A stretch of DNA of 64,000 nt from Tahibacter harae (GCF_024437735.1 NZ_JANFQO010000011.1:124001-188000), one strand, 5' to 3'. Shown: positions 45,192 to 58,588, counted from the stretch's first letter. A program made the numbers and translations. The notes: a model not told the origin generated them from the sequence alone.

Positions 45192-46797
45192 AGGCCTGAC
45201 CGTCGCGCTGCGGCCGCGTACGGCCTGGGAGGCGACCGATCTGGGCTTCGCCCTGGTGCGGCGCCATGCGGGCCGCATCTGGGGCGCCTGGCTGCTGGTG
45301 ACCCTGCCGGTGCTGCTGTTGCTCAACGGCCTGTGCCTGCTGCTGGGCCAGGTGTGGCTGGCCGGGCTGCTGCTGTGGTGGCTCAAGCCCGTGTTCGACC
45401 GCGTGCCGCTGTACATCCTGTCGCGCGCAGTGTTCGGCGCCGCGCCCGGCGTGGCCGAGGCCGCGCGCGCCCAGCTGCGCTGGGGCTGGCGCAGCATGTT
45501 CGCCTGGCTGACCTGGCGCCGCCTGCATCCCTGCCGTTCGCTGCTGCTGCCGGTGGACCTGCTCGAAGGCCTGAGCGGCGCGCGCCGGCGCGAACGTGTC
45601 CGTGTGCTGCAGCGCTCCACCAGCGGCACCGCGGCGCTGACCTTGCTGCTCGCGGTCAACATGGAGCTGATGCTGAACTTCTCCATCGTGCTGCTGGGGC
45701 TGATGTTCGTGCCGGTGGAATTCATGTCCGACGCGGCCAAGGCCGTATGGGACAACCTGATCCAGGAACCGCCGCTGTGGGCCAAGCTGCTGTTCAACCT
45801 GATCGCCTGGCTGGCCATGAGCCTGATGGAGCCGTTCTATGTCGGCGCCGGCTTCGGCCAGTACCTCAACCGGCGCACCCAGCTGGAAGCCTGGGATGTG
45901 GAACTGGCCTTCCGCCGCCTGGCCCAGCGCCTGTCCGCGACCGCGGCGGTGCTGGCCCTGGCCGTGCTGGCCGCGTTCGCGCCGGCGCCGGCCTGGGCCG
46001 AGGATCCGCCCGGCGCCGAACAATTGCTGGAGGAGCTGGCCAAGGCCGGCGCACAGGACTCGTCCAAGGACCGCATCGGCGGCATGGCCGCCGAGCGCGC
46101 GGAGCAGGACCTGGCCGATGCGCCGCCGCGCAGCCTGCGCCGCGTGTTCGGCGGTCAGTACCAGCCCGACGGCGAAGCCTTCGAGGCGGCGGCGAAGAAG
46201 GCCTATGCCGACGGCGATCTCAATCCCAGGACCACCCAGGTCGTGTGGGAGCCGCGCGAGCGCGATCCCGCCAGGTTCGACGCCAAGCCGCCGGCGCTGC
46301 AGTGGCTCAAGCCGCTGGGCAACGGCCTGGCCTTCCTGTTCGAGAACGCGCTGTGGATCCTGCTTGCCGTGCTGGTGGTGCTGCTGATCCGTTACCACCG
46401 CTACTGGCTGCCCTGGGTCAGCGACCGCTTTGAACGCGAGCGCCAGCCCGATCCGGTGCAGGTGCACGACCTGGACCTGCCCGAACAGTTGCCCGACGAC
46501 CTGCCCGCCGCGGTGCGTGCGCTGTGGCGCGAAGGCCGCCAGCGCGCCGCGCTGGCGCTGTTCTACCGCGCCGCGGTGCAGCGCCTGGACGAGGCATTGG
46601 GCCTGCCGCTGCCGCCCGGTGCGACCGAGGCCGAATGCCTGCGCCGCGCGCGCCGTCTGGATGATGGCGACTATGCAAAATTGTTCACTCGTATAGTCCG
46701 TGCCTGGCAGTCCGCCGCCTACGCGCGCCGGCTGCCGGAGCCGGCCGAGCTGGAAGCGCTGCTGGCCGCCTGGTCGGCACCGCGGGGCGCCGCATGA
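45181..46797 (+). CDS. DUF4129-domain membrane protein
   Basis: A 538-residue protein with an N-terminal membrane domain (helices at about 38-70, 150-175, 195-215, 250-275), an extracytoplasmic stretch after APAWAEDPPG (about 275-385), one more TM helix (about 388-405) and a cytoplasmic C-terminus. The DUF4129 signature lies at about 440-490: LWREGRQRAALALFYRAAVQRL followed by LPPGATEAECLRRAR. DUF4129 is a helical domain found beside MoxR/DUF58 genes and transglutaminase proteins. Start and stop overlap both neighbours (11 nt and ATGA), so it is strictly co-translated. Confidence 0.87.
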   Translation: MRLEGLTVALRPRTAWEATDLGFALVRRHAGRIWGAWLLVTLPVLLLLNGLCLLLGQVWLAGLLLWWLKPVFDRVPLYILSRAVFGAAPGVAEAARAQLRWGWRSMFAWLTWRRLHPCRSLLLPVDLLEGLSGARRRERVRVLQRSTSGTAALTLLLAVNMELMLNFSIVLLGLMFVPVEFMSDAAKAVWDNLIQEPPLWAKLLFNLIAWLAMSLMEPFYVGAGFGQYLNRRTQLEAWDVELAFRRLAQRLSATAAVLALAVLAAFAPAPAWAEDPPGAEQLLEELAKAGAQDSSKDRIGGMAAERAEQDLADAPPRSLRRVFGGQYQPDGEAFEAAAKKAYADGDLNPRTTQVVWEPRERDPARFDAKPPALQWLKPLGNGLAFLFENALWILLAVLVVLLIRYHRYWLPWVSDRFERERQPDPVQVHDLDLPEQLPDDLPAAVRALWREGRQRAALALFYRAAVQRLDEALGLPLPPGATEAECLRRARRLDDGDYAKLFTRIVRAWQSAAYARRLPEPAELEALLAAWSAPRGAA

Positions 46798-48055
46798 AGC
46801 GCAACGTGCGCTATCTGATCGCCGGCCTGGGCCTGCTGGTGCTGGGCGGACTGGTGGCCTGGTTCCTCACTACCTTCCACCGGGTCGAGCGCGAATTCCA
46901 CCTGCCGCCGCGCGGCGAGGCGCGCTACAACCCGCTGTATGCCCTGCGCAAGACGCTGCAGGGCTACGGCGTCGAGGCGATCAGCCGCAAGGATCTCAAC
47001 TTCGACGCCATGGCGCTGGCGCCGCAGGACATGCTGCTGCTGGACATCGACGTGCGCACGCTGACTGCGGCCCAGGTCGAGACGCTCATGAGCTGGGTCG
47101 AAGGCGGAGGCCACCTGCTGTTCCGCCTGCCCGCCGGCGACGAAGGCCGTTCCGGCGAACTGCTGGATACCCTGAGCCTGCGCGTGAAGTCGCATTTCAG
47201 CTGCCACGAGTGGTCCGAAGCCGCCGCGGCGACGTCCGGCAGCGGCGGGAAGAACGCAGCCGAAGCGCCGAAGGAAGCGGCCGGCGCAGCGCCTGCAAAG
47301 GCCGACGCGCAGGATCTCGCCCGGACGCTGGAACAGCTGCGCCGCCTGTTCGGCGCCAGCTTCGGCAATGACAAGGCCGGCAGTGGCCGCTTCTGCAGCG
47401 AATTCCGCTTCACCACCGATGCGGAATATGAAACCGATTTCGACTGGCTCTGGGGCAACAGCGATGATGGCTTCATCTTCGGCCGTCATCCCTGGGGCGA
47501 GGGCAGCGTGCTGGTGGCGGCGGACTTCGATCCGCTGCACAACAGCGCGCTGGACAGCCCGGGCTACCAGGCCCTGGCCTGGCAGCTGATCGGCCCTTCG
47601 TTGGGCGAAGGCCGCGCCTTCCTGGTGTATGCCGCCGACGTGCTGCCCTGGTACGTGCTGCTGCTGCGCTATGGCTGGCCGGTGCTGCTGCCGCTGCTGC
47701 TGGCGCTGCTGGCCTGGCTGTGGGCGCGCAGCCAGCGCCTGGGGCCGCTGCTGCAGCAGGCGCCGCCGCACCGGCGCGCGCTGCTGGCGCATGTGCAGGC
47801 GGCCGGCGAATTCGCCTTCGCCCGCGGCCGCGGCGCGGCCCTGCATGCGGCCGTGCTGCGCGCCTTCCAGCAGCGCCTGCGCCGGCGCGACCCGGTCACC
47901 GCGGCGCTCAGCGGCGAAGCCCTGCTGCAGACCCTGGCCGAGCGCCACCAGATCCCGCTGGCGCGCGTGCGCCAGGCCCTGCAGCCGCAGGATCTGGGCC
48001 GTCCCGAACACTTCCTCGTCAGTATCCGTACCCTCATGCAATTGCGAGCCCTCAC

Positions 48056-48059
<4 letters not shown>
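46794..48059 (+). CDS. DUF4350-domain membrane protein
   Basis: A 421-residue protein. TM helix 1 at about 7-27, then an extracytoplasmic Rossmann-like domain resembling glutamine amidotransferase-like folds, starting LPPRGEARYNPLYALRKTLQGYG (conserved in DUF4350) with MLLLDIDVRTLTAAQVETLMSWVEGGGHLLF. An Ala-rich, low-complexity insert (about 142-170) separates it from the part with WGEGSVLVAADFDPLHN. TM helix 2 (about 285-305) leads to a cytoplasmic tail. It overlaps the DUF4129 and MoxR genes by 4 nt each. Function unknown. Confidence 0.87.
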
Positions 48060-49035
<976 letters not shown>

Positions 49036-49039
<4 letters not shown>

Positions 49040-50340
49040 GGCCTGCGCCGGCCCTGCTGCTGGCTTTGCTGCTGTGCGCCGCGATCGGCGCACTGTGCGT
49101 GGCCGGGCTGTTGCCGCTGGCGGCGCTGCTCGCGGCCGTGGGCACGCTGTCGGCGCTGGCCCTGCCCGATGCGTTCGCCCTGCGCCGCACGCCGCTGCCG
49201 GAAATCAGCCGTGACCTGCCGCAGATCGTGCCGGTGGGCGTGGAACGCAGCGTGGTGCTGCGCCTGCGCAATCTCAGCGGCCGCCGCCTGCGCGCCGAAG
49301 TGCACGACCTGCATCCGGGCGAATGGCCGGTGTTCGGCCTGCCGCGTCAGGTGCAGCTGCTGCCGGCGCGGGAGACGGAACTGTCCTACCAGCTCACGCC
49401 GACCGAGCGCGGCGCGTTCCGCTTCGACGGCGTCGCGCTGCGCCTGTTCTCGCCGCTGCGCCTGTGGCGGCTGCAGCGCGAAGTGCCGCTGGCGCAGCAG
49501 GTGCGCGTGTATCCGAATTTCGCACCGCTGGCCAAGCTGGCGCTGATCGGCGCCGAGCGCGCCTCGCGCGTGGTCGGCGCGCATCTCAAGCGGCGCCGCG
49601 GCGAAGGCACCGAATTCCAGCAGCTGCGCGAATACCGCAACGGCGACGCGCTGCGCCAGATCGACTGGAAGGCGAGCCAGCGCGCGCGCAAGCTGATCTC
49701 GCGCGACTACCAGATCGAACGCAACCAGCAGGTGCTGCTGCTGGTCGACACGGGCCGGCGCATGCTCGCCCGCGACGGCGCGCTGGCGCATTTCGATCAT
49801 TGCCTCAACGCCGCGCTGATGGTGGCCTATATCGCCCTGCGCCAGGGCGATGCGGTAGGCCTGCTCGCGGCCGGCGGGCAAAGCCGCTATTTCGCGCCGC
49901 GGCGCGGCCTGGGCACGGTCGATGCGCTGCTCAACAGCGTGTTCGACCTGCACGCGGCCCCGCTGGCCACCGACTATCTCGACGCCGCCACCCAGCTCGG
50001 CCTGCGCCAGCAGCGCCGCTCGCTGGTGCTGCTGATTACCAACGTGCGCGACGAGGACATCGACGAATTGCTGCAGGCTGTGCGCCAGCTGCAGAAGCGG
50101 CATCTGGTCTGCGTCGCCAGCCTGCGCGAACAAGTGCTGGAGCGGCCGCCGGAACAGCCGGTGACCGATCTGGCCGACGCCATCGGCGTAGGCGCGCTGG
50201 CCCAGTACATCGAACAGCGCAGCCGCGCCCACGAGGCGCTGCGCTCGCAGGGCACCGACGTGCTGGACGTGACCTGTGCGGAGCTGCCCGCGGCGCTGGT
50301 GCAGCACTACCTCGCGGTCAAGCGCGCGGCGCGGCTGTAG
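49036..50340 (+). CDS. DUF58-domain (VWA-like) membrane protein
   Basis: A 434-residue protein. Two adjacent TM helices (about 5-45) anchor it, then a beta-rich domain (about 60-165), then the DUF58 core with GEGTEFQQLREYRNGDALRQ followed by IDWKASQR, and a von Willebrand-like strand VLLLVDTGRRML, where the classical DxSxS metal site is replaced by DTGRR. The C-terminus ends AVKRAARL. DUF58 proteins are the usual partners of MoxR ATPases. It is the last overlapping gene of the operon; the next gene is 180 nt away. Confidence 0.92.
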
Positions 50341-50520
50341 CAGGCGCTGCCGGCCGGGAAACGCGGCTTTGGCGCGGATGCGGCATCATTCCGCGGCGGA
50401 ACGCGGCATCGGCGGGGACTGCGCAGCGCGTGCCGGGCCAGCGTGCGCAGCTGTGGGCTGGCGCGCGGTCGCCGCCGCCTTGCCGCGGCGAGAATCACTG
50501 GGGATCTTCAGGGGAAACGC

Positions 50521-51198
50521 ATGAGCAAGAACTGGTATTACGCCGACCGCCGCCGTCAGCAGCAGGGGCCGGTCAGCAGCGACGGCCTGCTCGCGGCACT
50601 GCAGCGCGGCGAAGTGGACATGTCCAGCCTGGTCTGGCACGAACAACTGCCCGGCTGGGTGCCGCTGAGCCAGGTCGCCGCCGAACTGGGTCTGCGCAAC
50701 GTGGCGCCGCCGCCGCCACCGCGGCCCCGGCCGGCAGCGGGGCAGATTGCCGCGCGGCCGCCCAGGTCGGGTTCCAGCACCTGGGTCATCGTGCTCGTCG
50801 TGGTGTTCTTCTTCATCCTGTGCGTAGGCGGCATCCTCGCCGCCATCGCGATTCCGGCCTACCAGGACTACACCATCCGTTCGCGCGTGGCCCAGGTCGT
50901 ACTGGCCGGCAGGGCGCAGCGCATTGCCGTCGCCGAATTTTTCGTTGCCCAGCAGCGCTGCCCGCGCAACGGCGACGAAGGCTTCAATGCGCCGGAAAAC
51001 TATGCCGACCAGTACGTCGCCAGCATCCGCTTCGAAGCCGGCGCCGGCGAATGCGTGATGCGCCTGGCTGCGCGCAACCTCGGCAGCAGCCGCCTGGACA
51101 ATGCCGAGATCATCATGGCCATGGACAAGGACATGAACTGGACCGAGGCGGCTAACGTGCCGGACAAGTACCTGCCCTCGTATATGCGCCGGCGCTGA
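50521..51198 (+). CDS. GYF_2 (DUF4339) domain fused to a pilin-like segment
   Basis: A 225-residue protein; CAGGGGAAACGC precedes the ATG. Residues 3-52 are a GYF_2 domain (NWYYADRRRQQQGPVSSDGL and WHEQLPGWVPLSQV). A proline-rich linker (about 60-82) leads to a TM helix (about 85-108) that continues into GGILAAIAIPAYQDYTIRSR, the classic N-terminal helix of type IV pilins, and then a pilin-like C-terminal domain with cysteines (RCPRNG, GECVMRL). The prepilin cleavage motif GFTLIE is absent, so it is unlikely to be a processed pilin. Role unknown. Confidence 0.85.
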   Translation: MSKNWYYADRRRQQQGPVSSDGLLAALQRGEVDMSSLVWHEQLPGWVPLSQVAAELGLRNVAPPPPPRPRPAAGQIAARPPRSGSSTWVIVLVVVFFFILCVGGILAAIAIPAYQDYTIRSRVAQVVLAGRAQRIAVAEFFVAQQRCPRNGDEGFNAPENYADQYVASIRFEAGAGECVMRLAARNLGSSRLDNAEIIMAMDKDMNWTEAANVPDKYLPSYMRRR

Positions 51199-51250
51199 GT
51201 TGCGCGAATTCCTGCAGCATCCGGCGCGGCAGCGCGCAAGCCGCGCCGGG

Positions 51251-52492
51251 TCAGGCCGCGACCGTGCGGCGCCGGCCGCTGAAGGCGGCCAGCAGCGCGG
51301 CGGCGGCCGAGGCGGCGACCAGCACAGCCAGGCCCAGCAGCGGCAGGGTATCCAGCGGCGCGCCGAACCAGCGTCCGCCTGACAGCAGCATGGCCAGTGC
51401 GGCCAGCAGCCGGATCAGGTCCAGCGCCAGTCCGCGCCGGCTTCCTTCCAGCCAGGCGCAGATCGCCGTCATGCTCAGTACGTTCCAGGCGACGTAGGCT
51501 GCGCCCCAGGCCCAGGGCAGCTGCGGCGCGCGGCTGAGGCAGTCGGTACCGGCCAGCATCAGCAGCAGGAATTGCAGGCCTGCATGCAGCTGTACCGCGC
51601 GCGGGACGGCCGGCGCGTAGCGCGGGCGGGTATACGGATCGAAGGCGGGCTTGGGATCGGCCGCGGCCAGATCGGCCGGGCGCCAGCCGGGCGGCTTTAT
51701 CCACACGTTGAATTTGTCGGCCCAGCGGCGCGTGCGCCAGGCGTCGCGGGCCAGCGCCGCGTAGCCTTCCAGATTGGCCCACAGCGGATCGTAGCGGCGC
51801 AGCGGCGCGCGCGTGCCGTAGATCACCGGCTCGTCATCGTCCTCGTCGGCGTAGGTGCCGAACAGGCGGTCCCACAGGATCAGGATGCCGCCGTAGTTCT
51901 TGTCCAGGTAGCGGTCGTTCACGCCGTGGTGCACGCGGTGATTGGACGGCGAGGCGAAGACGCGGTCGAACCAGCCCAGCTTGCCGATCTGCTCGGTGTG
52001 GATCCAGTACTGGTACAGCAGGTCGATCAGCGCCACGCCTATCCACACCAGCGGCGGCACGCCGAGTACGGCCAGGGGCAGGTAGAAAATCCAGCCGAAC
52101 AGGAAATTCGAACTGGTCTGGCGCAGCGCGGTGGAAAGATTGAAGGCCTCGCTCTGGTGATGCACCACATGGGCCGCCCACAGCACGCCGACCTCGTGGC
52201 CGAGACGGTGATGCCAGTAGTAGAGGAAGTCGTACAGCAGCAGCGCGCCCAGCCATACCGCCACGCTGTGCGCATCCAGGGTGAACAGGCGCAGGTGCTC
52301 GTAGACCAGCACGTAGATGCCCAGCATCAGCGCTTTGGAGAAGACCTCCGTCACCTGCGACACCGCGCCGAGTCCTATGCTGCACAGCGTGTCGGCGAAG
52401 TCGTAGGCGCGGGCCTTGCGCCGGTGGGCCTGCCACAGCTCCAGCCCGATCAGGGCGAAGAAGACCGGCGTGGCGTAGACGATGGGATTCAC
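51251..52492 (-). CDS. Sterol desaturase/fatty acid hydroxylase-family protein
   Basis: A 413-residue membrane protein. I chose the GTG at 52492 because AGGTG lies close upstream and homology begins NPIVYATPVFF. The eight-histidine di-iron motif set is present: WHHRLGHE (about 95), HVVHHQ (about 108) and HRVHHGVNDRYLDKNYGG (about 190), embedded between TM helices. The C-terminal third (about 300-413) adds four TM helices not needed for catalysis. Such enzymes hydroxylate or desaturate lipids with O2 (for example ether lipids or carotenoids). The substrate is unknown. Confidence 0.88.
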   Translation of the reverse strand: MNPIVYATPVFFALIGLELWQAHRRKARAYDFADTLCSIGLGAVSQVTEVFSKALMLGIYVLVYEHLRLFTLDAHSVAVWLGALLLYDFLYYWHHRLGHEVGVLWAAHVVHHQSEAFNLSTALRQTSSNFLFGWIFYLPLAVLGVPPLVWIGVALIDLLYQYWIHTEQIGKLGWFDRVFASPSNHRVHHGVNDRYLDKNYGGILILWDRLFGTYADEDDDEPVIYGTRAPLRRYDPLWANLEGYAALARDAWRTRRWADKFNVWIKPPGWRPADLAAADPKPAFDPYTRPRYAPAVPRAVQLHAGLQFLLLMLAGTDCLSRAPQLPWAWGAAYVAWNVLSMTAICAWLEGSRRGLALDLIRLLAALAMLLSGGRWFGAPLDTLPLLGLAVLVAASAAAALLAAFSGRRRTVAA

Positions 52493-52697
52493 GGGCGCAC
52501 CTGGCGATGACGAAGCGGCCTGCCGGAGAATTCGCGATGGTGGCGGCGGCGTCAAGCGGCGCGGAGGGTGCCAAGCCTGTGCGGCGATCACGCGGGAAAC
52601 CCTGCAGTCCGGCGCGTTGCAGCAGGACTTTCGCCGCGTGGAAGGATTTGAAAACGCGCGGCCGGGTCAGTCAGGTCGGTGGCGTGGCGCGGCAAGG

Positions 52698-52725
52698 AAA
52701 AGCCCCGCGGGAAATCCCGCGGGGC
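52698..52725 (-). terminator. Intrinsic terminator after the lysyl-endopeptidase-like gene
   Basis: A GC-rich perfect hairpin, stem GCCCCGCGGG/CCCGCGGGGC (10 bp) with a four-base loop, followed on the minus strand by CTTTTCC. It lies 28 nt beyond the stop at 52753. This is the best intrinsic terminator in the window. Confidence 0.85.
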
Positions 52726-52752
52726 CGCTGCTTGCAGGCTGGGCGCAATCGC

Positions 52753-55170
<2,418 letters not shown>

Positions 55171-55305
55171 TCAGGGCCGAAACTTGGCTACTATCGCCGC
55201 TCCGGTCAGGCTTGGTCTTGATCGGATCCGACAATCGGGGTGTCGGATCGGGCAGGGGCCGCGCCACCGGCGCGGCGGCGTCCGGCTTGTGGGGAGCAGG
55301 CAGCA

Positions 55306-56067
55306 ATGACGGCAGTCCTGGAGCGTCCCGGCACGGCGATGCCGGGCGGCATTTCCGTGTCCATGCGTAGCGCGGCGGTAGTGGCCGAGCGCCTGTTCGA
55401 CTGCGCCCAGGACACGCTGTTCTTCGTCAAGAACCGCGAGGCGCGCTATGTCGCGGTCAACCGCACCCTGGTCGACCGCTGCGGCGTGCGTTCCAAGCGC
55501 GACCTGCTCGGCCGCACCGCCGAGGAACTGTTCCCTCCGCCCTACGGCGGGCGCTACTACGCGCAGGACCGCGCCGTGCTCGACGGCGGCGTGGAGCTGC
55601 ACGACCTGCTGCAGCCGCTGCCCGCCGCCGGCGGCGCCGAGAGCTGGTGCATATCGTATAAATTTCCCATACTGGAAGACGGCCGCGTGGTCGGCCTGTG
55701 CGGCATCTGCCGCAGCGTCGATCCGGACGACGCCAGCGCCGCCCAGGTTGCCCGCGCGGTGGAGTACATGCGCCAGCACTACGGCGAGGCCCTGCGCGTG
55801 GAAGCCCTGGCCAGGGCCGCCGGCCTGGGCACGCGCCGGCTGGAGCGGCTGGTGCGGCGCCTGTTCGACCTGACGCCCATGCAGCTGCTGGCCAAGACCC
55901 GCATCGAGGCCGCGGCGCGGCTGCTGGCCGAAGGCGAGGACAGCGTCGCCAGCGTGGCCAGCGCCTGCGGCTACAGCGACCAGAGCGCGTTCACGCGCCA
56001 GTTCAAGGCGCTGACCGGCGCCACCCCGCTGCGCTACCGCGAGCGGCGCCGCGGCGCTGCGGACTGA
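55306..56067 (+). CDS. AraC-family regulator with N-terminal PAS domain
   Basis: A 253-residue protein from the ATG at 55306 (GGGAGCAGG upstream). A PAS-like sensor domain (about 25-130) contains DTLFFVKNREARYVAVNRTL and GRTAEELFPPPYGGRY. The AraC DNA-binding domain (about 155-250) has both helix-turn-helix motifs: LRVEALARAAGLGTRRLERL and VASVASACGYSDQSAFTRQF with the family end GATPLRYR. It is divergent from the secreted protease gene and could control it. The ligand of the PAS domain is unknown. Confidence 0.92.
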   Translation: MTAVLERPGTAMPGGISVSMRSAAVVAERLFDCAQDTLFFVKNREARYVAVNRTLVDRCGVRSKRDLLGRTAEELFPPPYGGRYYAQDRAVLDGGVELHDLLQPLPAAGGAESWCISYKFPILEDGRVVGLCGICRSVDPDDASAAQVARAVEYMRQHYGEALRVEALARAAGLGTRRLERLVRRLFDLTPMQLLAKTRIEAAARLLAEGEDSVASVASACGYSDQSAFTRQFKALTGATPLRYRERRRGAAD

Positions 56068-56224
56068 AACAGGTCGGCGCTGCGGACCGGAACAGGCAGG
56101 CGCGCCGGCGCCGCGGACGGAAATGCGCCGGCACCGCCGCACGCCAGCCGGGCGGCGCCGGCGGCAGTGACAGCGGCCGGGCGCCGGGCGATGATGCGGC
56201 CCTGTCCTGGCTGCGGATACCGGC

Positions 56225-58489
56225 ATGTCTGACTGTCCTTTGCGATTGCCGCACCTGGCCCTGGCCGGCCTGCTGGCGCTGTTGCCGGCACTGGCGGCCC
56301 GCGCCGGCGATGCGCGCGGCATCGCGCTGCCGTTGCAGCCAGTCACGGCCCTGGCCAACGGCGTGAACCATGCCTGCGCCATCGCCGAAGGCGGCAAGGT
56401 GTTCTGCTGGGGCTACAACCTCTACGGCCAGCTCGGCAGCGGCGACGACACCAGTACGGTGGATCCGACCCTGGTGCGCGGCCTGCCCGGTGCGGCGGTG
56501 TCGCTGGCCGCCGGCATGTACCACAGCTGCGCGGTGGCCGGCGGCAAGGTCTGGTGCTGGGGCAACAACGACTACGGCCAGCTCGGCAACAACAACCCAG
56601 ACGGCAACCTCGTCCCGGTCGAGGTGCAGGGTCTGGGCGGCACCGCCACGGCGGTGACCGCAGGCTACTATCACACCTGTGCAGTTGTGGATAACGGGAT
56701 TAAGTGCTGGGGCGCCAATGCTTACGGCTCGCTCGGCAACGGCGACGACAACGACAGCTATCTGCCCGTCAGCGCGGCCGGCCTGAGCGGCCCCTTCAGC
56801 CAGATCGCCGCCGGCCTGCTGCACACCTGCGCGGTCAACGCCGAAGGCCTGTGGTGCTGGGGCTACAACTTCTCCGGCCAGATCGGCAATTCCACCCGGC
56901 TGAACCAGTACGAACCGGTCGCGGTGGATGGCCTGCCGGCGGCGGTGGTGCGTATCGCGCCGGGCAGCGAGCACAGTTGCGCCGCACTGGCCAACGGCAG
57001 CGTGTACTGCTGGGGCGCCAACGGTTCCGGCCAGCTCGGCACCGGCGGTTCGGACCCGGCCACCCATCCGGTTGCCGTGACCGGCCTGGCCGGCGCAGCC
57101 AGCGCCGTCGCCACCGGCGCCCTGCACAGCTGCGCCCGGGTCGGCGACCGCGTGCAGTGCTGGGGCGACAACACCTACAACCAGATCGGCAGCCATCCGG
57201 ACGGCAGCGCGGTGCCGGTCAACCTCAGCACGCTCGGCGGCGTGGCCGACGTCAGCGCGCGCACCTACTACGGCTGCGCGCGGCTCGACGATGCCAGCCT
57301 GGCCTGCTGGGGCTACAACTTGCGCGGCCAGCTCGGCGACGCCTCGGCCCTGCTGCGCACGGCGCCGGTGCACACCTTGCCGCCCGGCAGCGGCGTGAGC
57401 GCGGTCGCCGCGGGTTCGGCACACAGTTGCGCAGCGGTGCCGGAAGGGCTCAAGTGCTGGGGCTACAACGCCTCGGGCGCGCTGGGCCTGGGCGAGTTCA
57501 GCGTGTTCGATTCCATTCCCAACCTGGTGCGCGGCTTCACCCATGCGGTGAGTTCGGTATCCGGCGGTGCCGACCATACCTGCGCGGTCTACGACGGCGG
57601 CGTCTGGTGCTGGGGCGACAACGAATTCGGCCAGCTCGGCATCGGCGAAGACGAACCCGCCCAGGAGATCCCGCGGCTGTTGCCCGGACTGGCCGACAGC
57701 GTCAGCCAGGTCAGCGCCGGCGAGAACTTCGCCTGCGCGCTGCGCCTGGGGGCGGTCTGGTGCTGGGGCGCCGGCGCCAACGGCCAGCTCGGCAACGGCG
57801 CGACGGAAGACAGCTATACGCCCGTGCAGGTCAGCGGCCTGGACGGCGGCGTCAGCGCCATCGCCGCCGGCGTCAGCCACGCCTGCGCCGTGCAGTTCGG
57901 CGCCGCCAAATGCTGGGGCATCAACACCGACGGCCAGCTCGGCCTGGGCACGAACGACGGCCTGCGCAGCACGCCGCAGCAGGTCAGCGGGCTGGCCAGC
58001 GGCGTCAGCCTGCTCACTGGCGGCTATACCCACACCTGCGCCGTGGTCGACGGCGGCGCGCGCTGCTGGGGCTACGACGGCTACGGCCAGCTCGGCAACG
58101 GCATCTACGACGATGCCAGCTATGTGCCCCAGGCCGTGGTAGGCCTGGACAGCGGCGTGCAGAACCTGGTCGCCGGCGACGACGTGACCTGCGCCGTGCA
58201 TGACGACTCCGCCCTGTGCTGGGGCGCCGACTACGAAGGCGACCTGGGCAACGGCGGCCCGGTGCGCACCCGGCGCCTGGTGCCGACGCCGGTGCTGGGC
58301 ATGAGCAATATCGCCGCCGGGCCGCTGGCCATACGCGGTACCCATGTCTGTGCGGCGACCCGCGCCGGCGGCCTGCATTGCTGGGGCGACGATCTGCTCG
58401 GCCCGCTGGGCGTGGGCCGCGCCGTGCTCGCGTCCAAGCCGCGGCCGGTGCTGCGGCAGGATCAGCTGTTCGCCAACGGGCTGGATTGA
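56225..58489 (+). CDS. Exported RCC1-repeat beta-propeller protein, 14 repeats
   Basis: A 754-residue protein with a signal peptide (LAGLLALLPALAARA). After it come 14 RCC1-type repeats, each centred on CWGxNxxGQLG (for example FCWGYNLYGQLG, KCWGINTDGQLG, HCWGDDLLGPLG), enough for two seven-bladed propellers. Nearly every repeat pairs the CWG cysteine with one about ten residues earlier (HSCAV, HTCAV, HACAI), so disulfides in each blade are likely. The C-terminus QLFANGLD resembles a weak form of the IFxxGFE tail. It probably binds a surface or extracellular partner; no enzyme motif is seen. Confidence 0.9.
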   Translation: MSDCPLRLPHLALAGLLALLPALAARAGDARGIALPLQPVTALANGVNHACAIAEGGKVFCWGYNLYGQLGSGDDTSTVDPTLVRGLPGAAVSLAAGMYHSCAVAGGKVWCWGNNDYGQLGNNNPDGNLVPVEVQGLGGTATAVTAGYYHTCAVVDNGIKCWGANAYGSLGNGDDNDSYLPVSAAGLSGPFSQIAAGLLHTCAVNAEGLWCWGYNFSGQIGNSTRLNQYEPVAVDGLPAAVVRIAPGSEHSCAALANGSVYCWGANGSGQLGTGGSDPATHPVAVTGLAGAASAVATGALHSCARVGDRVQCWGDNTYNQIGSHPDGSAVPVNLSTLGGVADVSARTYYGCARLDDASLACWGYNLRGQLGDASALLRTAPVHTLPPGSGVSAVAAGSAHSCAAVPEGLKCWGYNASGALGLGEFSVFDSIPNLVRGFTHAVSSVSGGADHTCAVYDGGVWCWGDNEFGQLGIGEDEPAQEIPRLLPGLADSVSQVSAGENFACALRLGAVWCWGAGANGQLGNGATEDSYTPVQVSGLDGGVSAIAAGVSHACAVQFGAAKCWGINTDGQLGLGTNDGLRSTPQQVSGLASGVSLLTGGYTHTCAVVDGGARCWGYDGYGQLGNGIYDDASYVPQAVVGLDSGVQNLVAGDDVTCAVHDDSALCWGADYEGDLGNGGPVRTRRLVPTPVLGMSNIAAGPLAIRGTHVCAATRAGGLHCWGDDLLGPLGVGRAVLASKPRPVLRQDQLFANGLD

Positions 58490-58588
58490 GCGCGGCGGTG
58501 CGCGCCGCGCAGTTGGCCGAGTTTTGGCGCCGTCTGCAGCGCACCGGCGGAAAGCACGCGGCTTTTCCGCCGGAGTAATGGTTTGCCG

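Noticed and set aside
56003-58378. Minus-strand ORF of 791 codons with repeated GAQ/VVAPA words
   Set aside because: Its apparent repeats are the complement of the 14 RCC1 repeats on the plus strand.
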